From NCBI RefSeq assembly GCF_024721605.1, contig NZ_CP102630.1:2259501-2323500 (forward strand): a DNA stretch of 64,000 nucleotides, in the 5' to 3' direction. The notes beneath the pieces were generated by a model. That model made no database searches. It was not told where the DNA came from and saw only the letters and a list, made by a program, of their open reading frames with translations. The translations under genes were made by a program, and so were the position numbers. Below are positions 44,665 through 56,642 of the stretch, piece by piece (the first letter of the stretch is position 1; each line of letters starts with the position of its first letter). The stretch is from Sphingomicrobium flavum (GTDB taxonomy: Bacteria > Pseudomonadota > Alphaproteobacteria > Sphingomonadales > Sphingomonadaceae).

Positions 44665-45756
44665 TCATCGGCCTGTCGAGGATGCGGCGAGAAAATCCTG
44701 CGCGTCCACGATTTCGATGTCGTGCATCATGTCCAGATAATCGCGATAATAAGGGGCATGGCTGGCGCCCACGATGGCGAGCACGCGATCGGCCTTCTCC
44801 ATCGCGACTGCGGTCACGATATTCGCTGTCATCCGCAGGTTGCGCGCCTGCCACCAGGCGGCATAGGTGCGCCCGACGCCCTCGGGCCGGTCATCGGCCA
44901 GCGCCAGCGCGAAATCGTTGGTCATGGTAAGGTCCCAGGCCTCCGGCGAATTCATCCAGCGATAATAGGCCATGACGTCGCCCGACGCACGCAGCGCATC
45001 CTCGGCGGCTTTGCGCTTTTCATCGGCATTGTTGATGTTCATCGCCCAGATCTCGCGCATGTGGGCGCCATAATGTTCGGCATTGGCGAGCTGGATATGG
45101 TCGGCGCTATGATCGTCGACCGGATAAACGCGTTCATGGCCGAGCCGCACCGCCAGCGCGACACCCAGCGAGATATTCTCGTTCATCGAAAGCGAGCGGC
45201 GGTCGAGCCGCTCCGCCATGTCCTGCGTGAGGAAGCCGCCCGCCACGCGCTCTGCCGGATCGAGGCGCTGCCATTGCACGACGGCGCTGTAATGATCGCC
45301 CGCCGCCATGAAGAGCGCGGCCAGCTGGCGCCGGTCGGCAGCGGTCCTGGGCCCGCCTTCCTCCAGCAGAATTTCAAGGACGCGGGTTTGGGCGGCCACT
45401 GCATCCATGCCGGTCGCCGCAATCGCATCTTCGTCTACGCGGCAATAGTTGCGCCCATAACTATAGACATCGCCGTAGCGGATCAGGTGATCGCAATCGG
45501 GGCCCGAGACGGCCTCGATCGCCACCACGTCGGGCGCAAATTGCTCGAGCCGGTCGAGCAGCGGGGCGAGCAGCTGGTCGAGCCCGGCGCGATCGACCTG
45601 TTCGCTCCACGCCGACAGGTGGGCAGTGCCGAGGATCAGCGCCTGCGTCGGCTCCCCGGCAAGGTGATGGTCATATTGATCGAGCGAGAAGGAGGCGGGC
45701 GGCTCCGCCGGGTGCGCACCGGCAAGCAGTGTGGCTGAAAGCACGGTGATCGACAT
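44665..45756 (-). CDS. DUF5694-family protein
   Basis: A 363-residue protein with a short signal-like N-terminus (MSITVLSATLLAGAHPAEPP). Its body resembles DUF5694 proteins, distantly like the TraB/PrgY-type fold: LILGTAHLSAW near the start, FAPDVVAIEAVSGPDCDHL, and IVGASHAPYYRDYLDMMHDIEIVDAQDFL at the end. The Gly-Thr-Ala-His and the late Gly-Ala-Ser-His are conserved-looking and may be catalytic or metal-binding. Function is not known. The ATG at 45756 is chosen because of the signal-like sequence. Confidence 0.75.
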   Translation of the reverse strand: MSITVLSATLLAGAHPAEPPASFSLDQYDHHLAGEPTQALILGTAHLSAWSEQVDRAGLDQLLAPLLDRLEQFAPDVVAIEAVSGPDCDHLIRYGDVYSYGRNYCRVDEDAIAATGMDAVAAQTRVLEILLEEGGPRTAADRRQLAALFMAAGDHYSAVVQWQRLDPAERVAGGFLTQDMAERLDRRSLSMNENISLGVALAVRLGHERVYPVDDHSADHIQLANAEHYGAHMREIWAMNINNADEKRKAAEDALRASGDVMAYYRWMNSPEAWDLTMTNDFALALADDRPEGVGRTYAAWWQARNLRMTANIVTAVAMEKADRVLAIVGASHAPYYRDYLDMMHDIEIVDAQDFLAASSTGR

Positions 45757-45872
45757 GGCATACCCCTTTTGGCTGGACGCGATCATGCCATCCTAGGGAT
45801 ATTGGCGCGACTTGCCAGCTTCATGCCGGAAGGCTAGGCGGCGCGCTTCATCGCATTTTTGAAAGTAACCGC

Positions 45873-46865
45873 ATGACCCAGCCCCGATTTGACGTCCTTT
45901 GCATCGGCAATGCCATCGTCGATGTGATCGCCGACGCCACTGACGAATTTCTTGAGGAGCAGGGTCTCGACAAGGGCTCGATGCGCCTGATCGATGCCGA
46001 GGAAGCCGAGCGGCTGTACGGCCTGATGAACCCGGGCCGCGAAGTGTCGGGCGGGTCGGCCGGCAATACGGCGGCGGGCATCGCGGCGCTGGGCTGCAAG
46101 ACCGGCTATATTGGCCAGGTCTCGACCGACCAGCTGGGCGACATCTATCGCCACGACATCGAAGCGGCGGGCGTGGAATTCCTCGCCGAACCGCGCGACG
46201 ATGTGGGCGCGACCGCGCGCTGCCTCATCCTGGTGACGCCCGATGCCCAGCGTACGATGAACACCTTTCTGGGCGCGGCCAACCAGCTCAAGCTCGGCGC
46301 GATCGACGAGAGCGTGATTGCCGATGCGGGCATCGTCTACCTCGAAGGCTATCTGTGGGACCTGCCCGAAGCCAAGGAAGCGATGGAAAAGGCGATGGAC
46401 GCGGCCAGGGCGGCCGGGCGCCAGACCAGCTTCACCCTGTCCGACGCTTTCTGCATCGGTCGTCACCGCAATGATTTCCTGCGGCTGATCGATGAAGGCA
46501 AGATCGACATCCTGTTCGCCAACGAAGCCGAAATCCAGGCGCTGTCGGGCGAGGATGATTTCGACGATGCCGTGGCCGCAGTGTGCAGCAAGGTGCCGAC
46601 GCTGGTGGTGACGCGGTCGGAAAAGGGCGCGATTGCGGTCGAAGGCGGGGCGCGGGCGCGCGTTGCCGCGGTGAAGATCGACGCACTGGTCGACACCACA
46701 GGGGCGGGCGACCTGTTTGCCGCCGGGTTCCTGGCGGGCAAGGCCAAGGGGCTCGAGCTCGACCAGTGTCTCAAGCTAGGCGCCATCGCGGCCGCCGAAG
46801 TGATCCAGCATTATGGCGCGCGGCCCGAACAGGATTTGAAGGCGCTGAGCGCCCGAGTCTACTAA
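45873..46865 (+). CDS. Adenosine kinase-like PfkB-family kinase
   Basis: A 330-residue ribokinase-fold protein. The N-terminal CIGNAIVDVIADATDEFL, the GGSAGNTAAGIAALG substrate loop and the C-terminal DTTGAGDLFAAGFLAG with catalytic Asp are intact. The length and the segment NTFLGAANQLKLGAID fit the alphaproteobacterial adenosine kinase-like branch, which salvages adenosine to AMP, but a different sugar or nucleoside cannot be excluded. A strong terminator follows. Confidence 0.9.
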   Translation: MTQPRFDVLCIGNAIVDVIADATDEFLEEQGLDKGSMRLIDAEEAERLYGLMNPGREVSGGSAGNTAAGIAALGCKTGYIGQVSTDQLGDIYRHDIEAAGVEFLAEPRDDVGATARCLILVTPDAQRTMNTFLGAANQLKLGAIDESVIADAGIVYLEGYLWDLPEAKEAMEKAMDAARAAGRQTSFTLSDAFCIGRHRNDFLRLIDEGKIDILFANEAEIQALSGEDDFDDAVAAVCSKVPTLVVTRSEKGAIAVEGGARARVAAVKIDALVDTTGAGDLFAAGFLAGKAKGLELDQCLKLGAIAAAEVIQHYGARPEQDLKALSARVY

Positions 46866-46890
46866 AAGGTAGGCTGCACAGGCAAGAAAT

Positions 46891-46926
46891 GGGGGCGACC
46901 CGCGCGATGCGGGCCGCCCCCTTTTT
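46891..46926. terminator. Rho-independent terminator after the PfkB kinase gene
   Basis: A GC-rich hairpin built from GGGGGCG/CCCGC and GCGGG/CCGCCCCC arms is followed by TTTTT. It lies between the convergent kinase and APC transporter genes. Confidence 0.8.
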
Positions 46927-46944
46927 GCGCCGATGGCCAGCCGC

Positions 46945-48531
46945 TTAGTCGTGCGGCGTTTCGATGGGGATCATCTTTTCCTCCCCGCCAATATCATCGA
47001 CCACCTCGACGATGCCGCGGCCAAGATGGCTGCGCGGGCGGCTGTAGAGGAAATAGATGACCAGCCCGATGGCGGTCCAGACCGGCAGCACCATCATCGC
47101 CGCTGCCGGCAGGTTGAGGAACAGGAAGGCCGTTCCCAGTACCGTTGCCGGGCCGATCAACCATAGCGCCGGGGTGCGGAAGCTGCGCTTGAAGTCGGGC
47201 CGCTGCTTGCGCAGCAGCATGACCGCGACCGCCACCATCAGGAAGGCGTAGAGTGTGCCGGCATTGGCGATGTCGGCAAGCTGGCCGACCGGGAAGAAGG
47301 CCGCGCCGATGGCGACCAGAATGCCGGTCATCAGCGTGACCTTGTACGGGGTCTTCCACTTGGGATGCACGGCCGACAGACCTTCGGGCAGAAGGCCGTC
47401 ACGGCTCATCACGAAGAAGATGCGGGTCTGTGCGAACAGCAGCACCAGGATGACCGACGGCAATGCCAGGAAGGCGGCAATGCCGAGCATGTTGCCGATG
47501 CCCGAGAAACCGATCTGGCGCAGGACGTGCGCCAGCGCTTCGTTGGAGCAGACCAACGCTTCGGCATGTTCCGGCATGGCGCACTGGCGCGCCAATTCTT
47601 CCGATCCGGTCGGGAAAGGGATGCCGTTCGGCCCCATGATGGGCTGGCCACCGATGGTGCCGATCGCCCCGGCCGCGACCAGGATGTAGAAGACGGTGCA
47701 GAACAACAGCGAGCCGACCAAGCCGATCGGGACGTTGCGCTGCGGGTTCTTGGTTTCTTCCGCCGCGGTCGAGACCGCGTCAAAACCGACATAGGCGAAG
47801 AAGATGGTTGCCGCCGCGCCGACCGCGCCCACGCCCAGCCCGAATCCGCCGAACATGCCGGCAGGCAGGAAGGGGTTGAACTTGTCGGGATCGAAATAGG
47901 CGCTGGTCAGCGTCAGGCCGATAAAGGCGGTGAGCGCGGTAACCTTGATCGCCACCAGGACGGCGTTGACCTTGGCGCTTTCGCTGGTGCCGATCATCAG
48001 GAGCCAGGTGATCAGCAGCGCGATGACGAGCGCGGGCAGGTTGATGAACCCGCCTTCCGCGCCGCCCAGCGCCAGCGGACCGGCGGCCAGCCATGATGGC
48101 AATGTTATCCCCAGAAATTCATTCAAGATGGTGCCGGTAAAATAGCCCGACCAGCCGACCGAAACGGCGCTGGCGGCGATGGCATATTCGAGCACCAATG
48201 CCCAGCCCACCGTCCAGGCGAGGAATTCGCCCATCGTGGCATAGCTATAGGTGTAGGCCGACCCGGCGACCGGGATCATCGAGGCGATTTCAGCATAGCA
48301 GAGCGCGGCCACGATGCAGACCGCGCCGGCAATGACGAAAGCGAGCATGAGGCCGGGACCGGCCTTCTGCGCGCCTGCCGCGGTGAGGACGAAGATGCCC
48401 GTGCCGATGATGCAGCCGATGCCAAAAAGCATCAACTGGACGGCGCCGAGCGAACGGTGAAGCGATTTCTTTTCCGCCGTGGCCAGGATGGCTTCGAGCG
48501 GTTTGATACGGTCAAGGAACATGACGGACAT
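46945..48531 (-). CDS. APC-family amino acid permease
   Basis: A 528-residue transporter with about twelve to fourteen helices. The first helix motif FGIGCIIGTGIFVLTAAGA is the substrate-binding Gly-rich loop of APC permeases, and FFAYVGFDAVSTAAEETKNPQRNVPIGLVGS is the conserved helix-6 and following loop region. It resembles cationic amino acid transporter-type proteins. A further transporter gene of a different family (NSS) lies upstream on the same strand with 92 bases between, containing a weak hairpin. Confidence 0.93.
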   Translation of the reverse strand: MSVMFLDRIKPLEAILATAEKKSLHRSLGAVQLMLFGIGCIIGTGIFVLTAAGAQKAGPGLMLAFVIAGAVCIVAALCYAEIASMIPVAGSAYTYSYATMGEFLAWTVGWALVLEYAIAASAVSVGWSGYFTGTILNEFLGITLPSWLAAGPLALGGAEGGFINLPALVIALLITWLLMIGTSESAKVNAVLVAIKVTALTAFIGLTLTSAYFDPDKFNPFLPAGMFGGFGLGVGAVGAAATIFFAYVGFDAVSTAAEETKNPQRNVPIGLVGSLLFCTVFYILVAAGAIGTIGGQPIMGPNGIPFPTGSEELARQCAMPEHAEALVCSNEALAHVLRQIGFSGIGNMLGIAAFLALPSVILVLLFAQTRIFFVMSRDGLLPEGLSAVHPKWKTPYKVTLMTGILVAIGAAFFPVGQLADIANAGTLYAFLMVAVAVMLLRKQRPDFKRSFRTPALWLIGPATVLGTAFLFLNLPAAAMMVLPVWTAIGLVIYFLYSRPRSHLGRGIVEVVDDIGGEEKMIPIETPHD

Positions 48532-48623
48532 CCCCCCTTAGATGAGGCCGGGGAACGCAAGGAGCGCGCATCCCGGAATGCCGCAGCTTAATGCGGCACC
48601 GGGACGCGCGCTATCCCAAAATA

Positions 48624-50048
48624 TCAGCCCCCGATCAGGCCCGGGAAAATTCCGACCAGCAGGATCAGGACAAGCACGATCGGGCACAGCCATGCCACCA
48701 GGAAACGCCAGCTGTGATGCAGCCAACCCGAAATGCCGTTTTCCGCGTCGAGCAGGTTGCGATCGGCAATCCAGCCTACGAAGATCGCGGTGATCAGCGC
48801 GGCGATGGGGAGCATGATCTTGCCCGTCAGCGTATCAAGCGTGTCGAACATGCCCATGCCTTCGAACAGCGGGATGAAGCCCAGCGGCTGGAAATCGGCC
48901 AGGCTGTTGAAGCTGAGCGCTGCCAGCACGCCGATCAGGAAGGCCAGGACGCCGACGGTGGCGGCGGTCTTCTTGCGACCCACCCCGAACTTGGTGATGG
49001 CCCAACTGGTCGGCGCTTCGAGCAGGGCGACCGCACTGGTCAGTGCTGCGAAGAAAACCATGATGAAGAAAGCCAGCCCGATCAGCGTGCCTGCGGGCAT
49101 TGTCATGAAGGCCGTCGGCAGCGACTGGAACATGAGCGCGGGGCCCGCATTCACCGCCAGCCCGGCAGCAAAGACGATCGGGAAGATCGCAAAGCCCGCC
49201 AGCAGCGCCACCGAGGTATCGGCCGCCGCGATGATGCCCGAGGTCGAGCCCAGATTGATCGACTTGTCGGCATAGGCGCCATAGGTGATCATCATCGCCG
49301 AACCCAGCGACAGCGAGAAGAAGGCCTGCCCCACGGCCGCCAGCATGACCGAGCCGGTCAGCTTTTCGGGTTCGAACACGAACAGGAAATCGATCGTCTG
49401 GCCAAGATCGCCGGTGAACAGGCCGTAGACGGTGATGGCCAGGAACAGCATGAAGAATGCGGGCATCATCCAGGTCGCGACAAATTCGATCCCCTTGGAA
49501 ATGCCGCGCATCACGAAGAAGACGGTGATGCCGAGGAACAGCGCCAGCATGGCCACCTGCGTGCCGCCATTGGCGAACAGGTCGGGCATCAGCTGCTGGA
49601 CGGCTTCGGGCGTGCTGCCGGCAAAGGCGCCGGAGAGCGGCCCGCTGGCGAACAGGTCGCCTGCAAACTGGCCGATATAATAAAGCACCCAGCCGCCGAC
49701 GACGCAGTAGAAGCTCAGGATCAGGAAGGCTGCGACCATGCCGATATCGGCCAGCACGGCCCAGCGTTCAGAGGCGTTGCTGTCGCGCGCCACGCGGCGC
49801 ACGCTTTCGGGCGCAGCGTCCTGGCCGTGGCGGCCGATCAGGATTTCCGAAAGCAGGACCGGCAGGCCGATCAGCACGATGCACAGGATGTAGAAGATGA
49901 CGAAGGCGCCGCCGCCATTGGTGCCGGCTTCGGCAGGGAAGCGCCACAAATTGCCAAGCCCTACGGCCGAGCCGATGGCGGCCAGAATGAAGGCGGCCCT
50001 GCCTGACCAATGTTCGCGACCCTCGGCGGGCGCCGTCGTGGTAACCAT
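48624..50048 (-). CDS. Neurotransmitter:sodium symporter-family (LeuT-like) transporter
   Basis: A 474-residue protein with the LeuT signature in helix 1 (FILAAIGSAVGLGNLWRFPAEAGTNGGGAF). About twelve helices follow, including the unwound helix-6 region AFFSLSLGSAMMITYGAY and the helix-8 region AALTSAVALLEAPTSW. It likely imports an amino acid or related amine with Na+. The ATG at 50048 has GGGGAGG upstream and is better than the earlier in-frame start. Confidence 0.93.
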   Translation of the reverse strand: MVTTTAPAEGREHWSGRAAFILAAIGSAVGLGNLWRFPAEAGTNGGGAFVIFYILCIVLIGLPVLLSEILIGRHGQDAAPESVRRVARDSNASERWAVLADIGMVAAFLILSFYCVVGGWVLYYIGQFAGDLFASGPLSGAFAGSTPEAVQQLMPDLFANGGTQVAMLALFLGITVFFVMRGISKGIEFVATWMMPAFFMLFLAITVYGLFTGDLGQTIDFLFVFEPEKLTGSVMLAAVGQAFFSLSLGSAMMITYGAYADKSINLGSTSGIIAAADTSVALLAGFAIFPIVFAAGLAVNAGPALMFQSLPTAFMTMPAGTLIGLAFFIMVFFAALTSAVALLEAPTSWAITKFGVGRKKTAATVGVLAFLIGVLAALSFNSLADFQPLGFIPLFEGMGMFDTLDTLTGKIMLPIAALITAIFVGWIADRNLLDAENGISGWLHHSWRFLVAWLCPIVLVLILLVGIFPGLIGG

Positions 50049-50088
50049 GAAATCCTCCCCGGAAACAAAATCGGGCAAGGCTTAACGG

Positions 50089-50469
50089 CTATTGGCGTGC
50101 GAGCATAGGCCCCAATGGTTCGCCGCCGAACAGGTGGACGTGGAGGTGCGGCACTTCCTGCCCGCCGCGCTTGCCGACATTGGCCAGCAGGCGATAGCCC
50201 TGCTGCACCATCTGGCGGTCACGCGCGACCTTGCCGACCAGCCTCGTGAAATCGGCGATTTCCGCATCCGATGCCTTGGCCGAAAAATCGTCCCAGCTGA
50301 CATAGGCGCCCTTGGGGATCACCAGGATGTGTACGGGCGCGAGCGGGTTGATGTCGTGGAAGGCCAGGCTGTGCTCGCTTTCGTCCACCTTTTCGCAGGG
50401 CAGATCGCCGCGCAGGATCTTCGCAAAGATATTGTCGCTGTCATAAGGCGAAGTGGCGTCGATCGGCAT
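50089..50469 (-). CDS. HIT-family nucleotide hydrolase (HinT-like)
   Basis: A 126-residue histidine-triad protein. The catalytic motif HLHVHLFGG occurs near the C-terminus, preceded by the typical FAKILRGDLPCEKVDE and HDINPLAPVHILVIPK. Such enzymes cleave adenosine phosphoramidates. The start ATG at 50469 follows a strong GGAGGAATTG ribosome binding site. It lies 40 bases downstream of the NSS transporter start and is divergent from sspB. Confidence 0.95.
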   Translation of the reverse strand: MPIDATSPYDSDNIFAKILRGDLPCEKVDESEHSLAFHDINPLAPVHILVIPKGAYVSWDDFSAKASDAEIADFTRLVGKVARDRQMVQQGYRLLANVGKRGGQEVPHLHVHLFGGEPLGPMLARQ

Positions 50470-50525
50470 CAATTCCTCCAAGTCTGGCCTTGACCCATGC
50501 GACAGGCGGGTTCACGAGGCAAGCC

Positions 50526-51002
50526 ATGAGTGAAGAGACGCCCGAAAGCCTGATCCCCTATGACGAAATCGTGCAGGAAGCGCTGCGCGCCGTGGTCGGC
50601 CGCGTGCTGTCCGAAGTGGCCGCGACGGGGGCGCTGCCGGGCGGGCATCATTTCTACATCACCTTCCGCACGCAGGCGCCGGGCGTCGATATCCCCGGCC
50701 ACCTGACCGAGCGTTTTCCCGACGAGATGACCATCGTCATCCAGCATCGTTTCTGGGACCTCAAAGTCTCCAATGACGGCTTTTCGGTCGGGCTCAGCTT
50801 TGGCGGCGTGCCGTCGACCCTCATCATCCCCTTCAGCGCGGTCACCGACTTTGTCGATCCGGCGGTGGAGTTCAGCCTGAAATTCCAGGCCAATGAGGAT
50901 GAGGAAGACGAGTTCGCGCCCGCGCAGGACGATGCACCCGTCGCCGAACCGGTCGAGGATGGCTCCAACGTCGTCTCGGTCGATTTTACGAAGAAAAAAT
51001 AG
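50526..51002 (+). CDS. sspB: ClpXP adaptor SspB, alphaproteobacterial type
   Basis: A 158-residue protein that delivers ssrA-tagged proteins to ClpXP. The substrate-binding domain is seen in LIPYDEIVQEALRAVVGRVL, GGHHFYITFRT, PDEMTIVIQHRFWDLKV and FGGVPSTLIIPFSAVTDFVDPAVEF. An acidic linker follows (ANEDEEDEFAPAQDD), and the short C-terminal tail ends NVVSVDFTKKK, the ClpX-binding peptide region. ATG 50526 is chosen over an upstream in-frame start. An inverted repeat element lies just downstream. Confidence 0.92.
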   Translation: MSEETPESLIPYDEIVQEALRAVVGRVLSEVAATGALPGGHHFYITFRTQAPGVDIPGHLTERFPDEMTIVIQHRFWDLKVSNDGFSVGLSFGGVPSTLIIPFSAVTDFVDPAVEFSLKFQANEDEEDEFAPAQDDAPVAEPVEDGSNVVSVDFTKKK

Positions 51003-51031
51003 CCTGGACTTTCAAGCCGCGCTCAGCCCAC

Positions 51032-51120
51032 TCCCGCTCACCCTGAGCCTGTCAAAGGGTCAGCGCCGCGCTGACATTGTTGCAGCGCTTGAGGCTTCGA
51101 CAAGCTCAGCCTGAGCGGGA
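51032..51120. repeat. REP-type inverted repeat between sspB and fumC
   Basis: Arms of 26 bases (51032-51057 and 51095-51120) match at about 22 positions. Each carries the familiar CTTCGACAAGCTCAGC or CCCTGAGCCTGTCAAAG motif seen dispersed in many proteobacterial genomes. The 37-base interior holds a second hairpin, GTCAGCG-CCG-CGCTGAC. The element could terminate the sspB transcript. Confidence 0.75.
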
Positions 51121-51196
51121 TAGGGAAAGGCTCGACTCTATTATCTGGTAGCGGTAGGCGGGCCTCGACCTAGCCACTCAAGCGGAGCTATCTCTC

Positions 51197-52581
<1,385 letters not shown>

Positions 52582-52585
<4 letters not shown>

Positions 52586-53157
52586 AGCGTGCCGCCCGCC
52601 GCCTGCCATTCCTTCACGGCTTCGATCGGATAGGTCAGCATCAGCACCGACAAGGTGAGATTGTTGCGGATGAAATAGGCCGCGGCCAGTTCGAAGATGA
52701 TGGCAAGCGTGACCAGCGCCCAGACGGGTAGCTTGCGGGCGAGGAAGAAGCCAAGCGCCATCCAGCCGATATCGGCCATGCTGTTCAGCACGCTGTCGCC
52801 GAAATAGCCTGCCTCGATGGTCACCGCGCGGTAGCGCTCGAGCACGGGCGGCGAATTTTCGACCACTTCCCAGACGGCTTCCAGCACGACCGCGCCAAGG
52901 AAGCGATGTTCGATCGGGCGGCGGCGCCAGATGAGGTGGAACAGCCCGTAGAAGAGGAAGCCGTGGATGATGTGGCTGGGTACGTACCAGTCGGCGATCA
53001 TCTGGCTGGTCTTGGGGCTGGAGGCGCCGCCCGCCCAGAATTCCACGGTCCCGCAGGCGCAGATGGCGGGCTGCCCCATCACCAGCAGGATCGCGGCAGT
53101 GGTGGCCATGATGAAAAGGGTGAGCAGCCATGTCGGCGTTGCAATCTTGCGCATCAT
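52582..53157 (-). CDS. DUF2585 (UPF0314-type) membrane protein
   Basis: A 191-residue protein with four or five predicted membrane segments. The conserved-looking region [25 protein letters not shown], followed by [18 protein letters not shown] and [20 protein letters not shown], is what I recall of the alphaproteobacterial DUF2585 family. Its function is not known. The convergent neighbour is fumC. Confidence 0.85.
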
Positions 53158-53185
53158 CGCTGGCTAGGGCGATGCGATGGGCGCA

Positions 53186-53356
53186 TCAATCGGAAAGTTC
53201 GGCCTGCTCGCTCGCGGCCTTGCGCCGGGCGAGCGCGGCATAGGCCAGCGCCAAATGCCCGGCGATGCGCGACTGGCGACCGCCGCCCTTGTGGCTGCAG
53301 GCCGCGCGCGCTTCATCGGCGCGCCGTTGGAAATAAAGGGCATCATGCTTGTCCAT
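53186..53356 (-). CDS. Small conserved-looking cytosolic protein
   Basis: A 56-residue product starting MDKHDALYFQRRADEARAAC. It is helical and rich in Arg and Ala (SRIAGHLALAYAALARRKA), without a signal peptide. The pattern, with an early YFQRRADEAR and a later HLALAYAALA, resembles short hypothetical proteins in sphingomonads. It has no neighbour on the same strand. An ATG five codons earlier is possible. Existence is moderately supported by amino acid composition rather than a known family. Confidence 0.6.
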   Translation of the reverse strand: MDKHDALYFQRRADEARAACSHKGGGRQSRIAGHLALAYAALARRKAASEQAELSD

Positions 53357-53559
53357 GATGGCCAATGCCATAGCAGAAAAAACCGGGCCTTTTGAGGGGG
53401 CTGGCAGCCCATCGTCGCCAAATCGACGCCTTTTGCCGAAAATCGGAACGAAGCCGACGCTTCGGGCCTTTGTCTTTCGTGGCGACTCTTGCTAGTGGCG
53501 CGCCAACCGCGAGCCCCCTCGGGGCCGCCCCAGACATTCGATTCCAAGAAGGAACCATT

Positions 53560-56234
<2,675 letters not shown>

Positions 56235-56235
<1 letters not shown>

Positions 56236-56642
56236 TGCGGCTCGCGGCGCTCCTCCTTCCCCTGTCGCTGTGCGCCTGTGCGCCCATGGCAGGCGAACCC
56301 TCGCAGGCCGCGCCGCCCGCCGCAGCGCAGGCCGATGTCGTGACGATCACCGCGCAGGAGCTTGCCGCGCGGGTGGCTGCCGGCACCGTGACCTTGGTGG
56401 ACGTCCGCACCGACGCGGAATGGGCCGAAGGATATCTGGAAGGGGCGTTCCATATGCCGATCGCCACCTTTGATCCGGCGGCGCTCGATGGCGTCGACAA
56501 TGTCGTGCTCTACTGCAAATCCAGCGGCCGGTCGGCGCGCGCGGCGCGCATGCTGGCCGATCATCGCGGCAGCCGGGTCGAGCATCTGGAAGGCGGGATC
56601 ACCGCCTGGATCGACGCCGGCCTTCCGGTCGTCACGCCCTAG
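56235..56642 (+). CDS. Rhodanese-domain lipoprotein
   Basis: A 135-residue protein with a lipoprotein signal (MRLAALLLPLSLCAC) and a single rhodanese domain. The active-site loop is YCKSSGRSA with the catalytic Cys, and VTLVDVRTDAEWAEGYLEGAFHMP is the typical first half. It would handle sulfane sulfur or act as a binding domain in the periplasm. The ATG at 56235 overlaps the last base of acnA, so it is probably co-transcribed. Its end overlaps the convergent receptor gene by four bases. Confidence 0.9.
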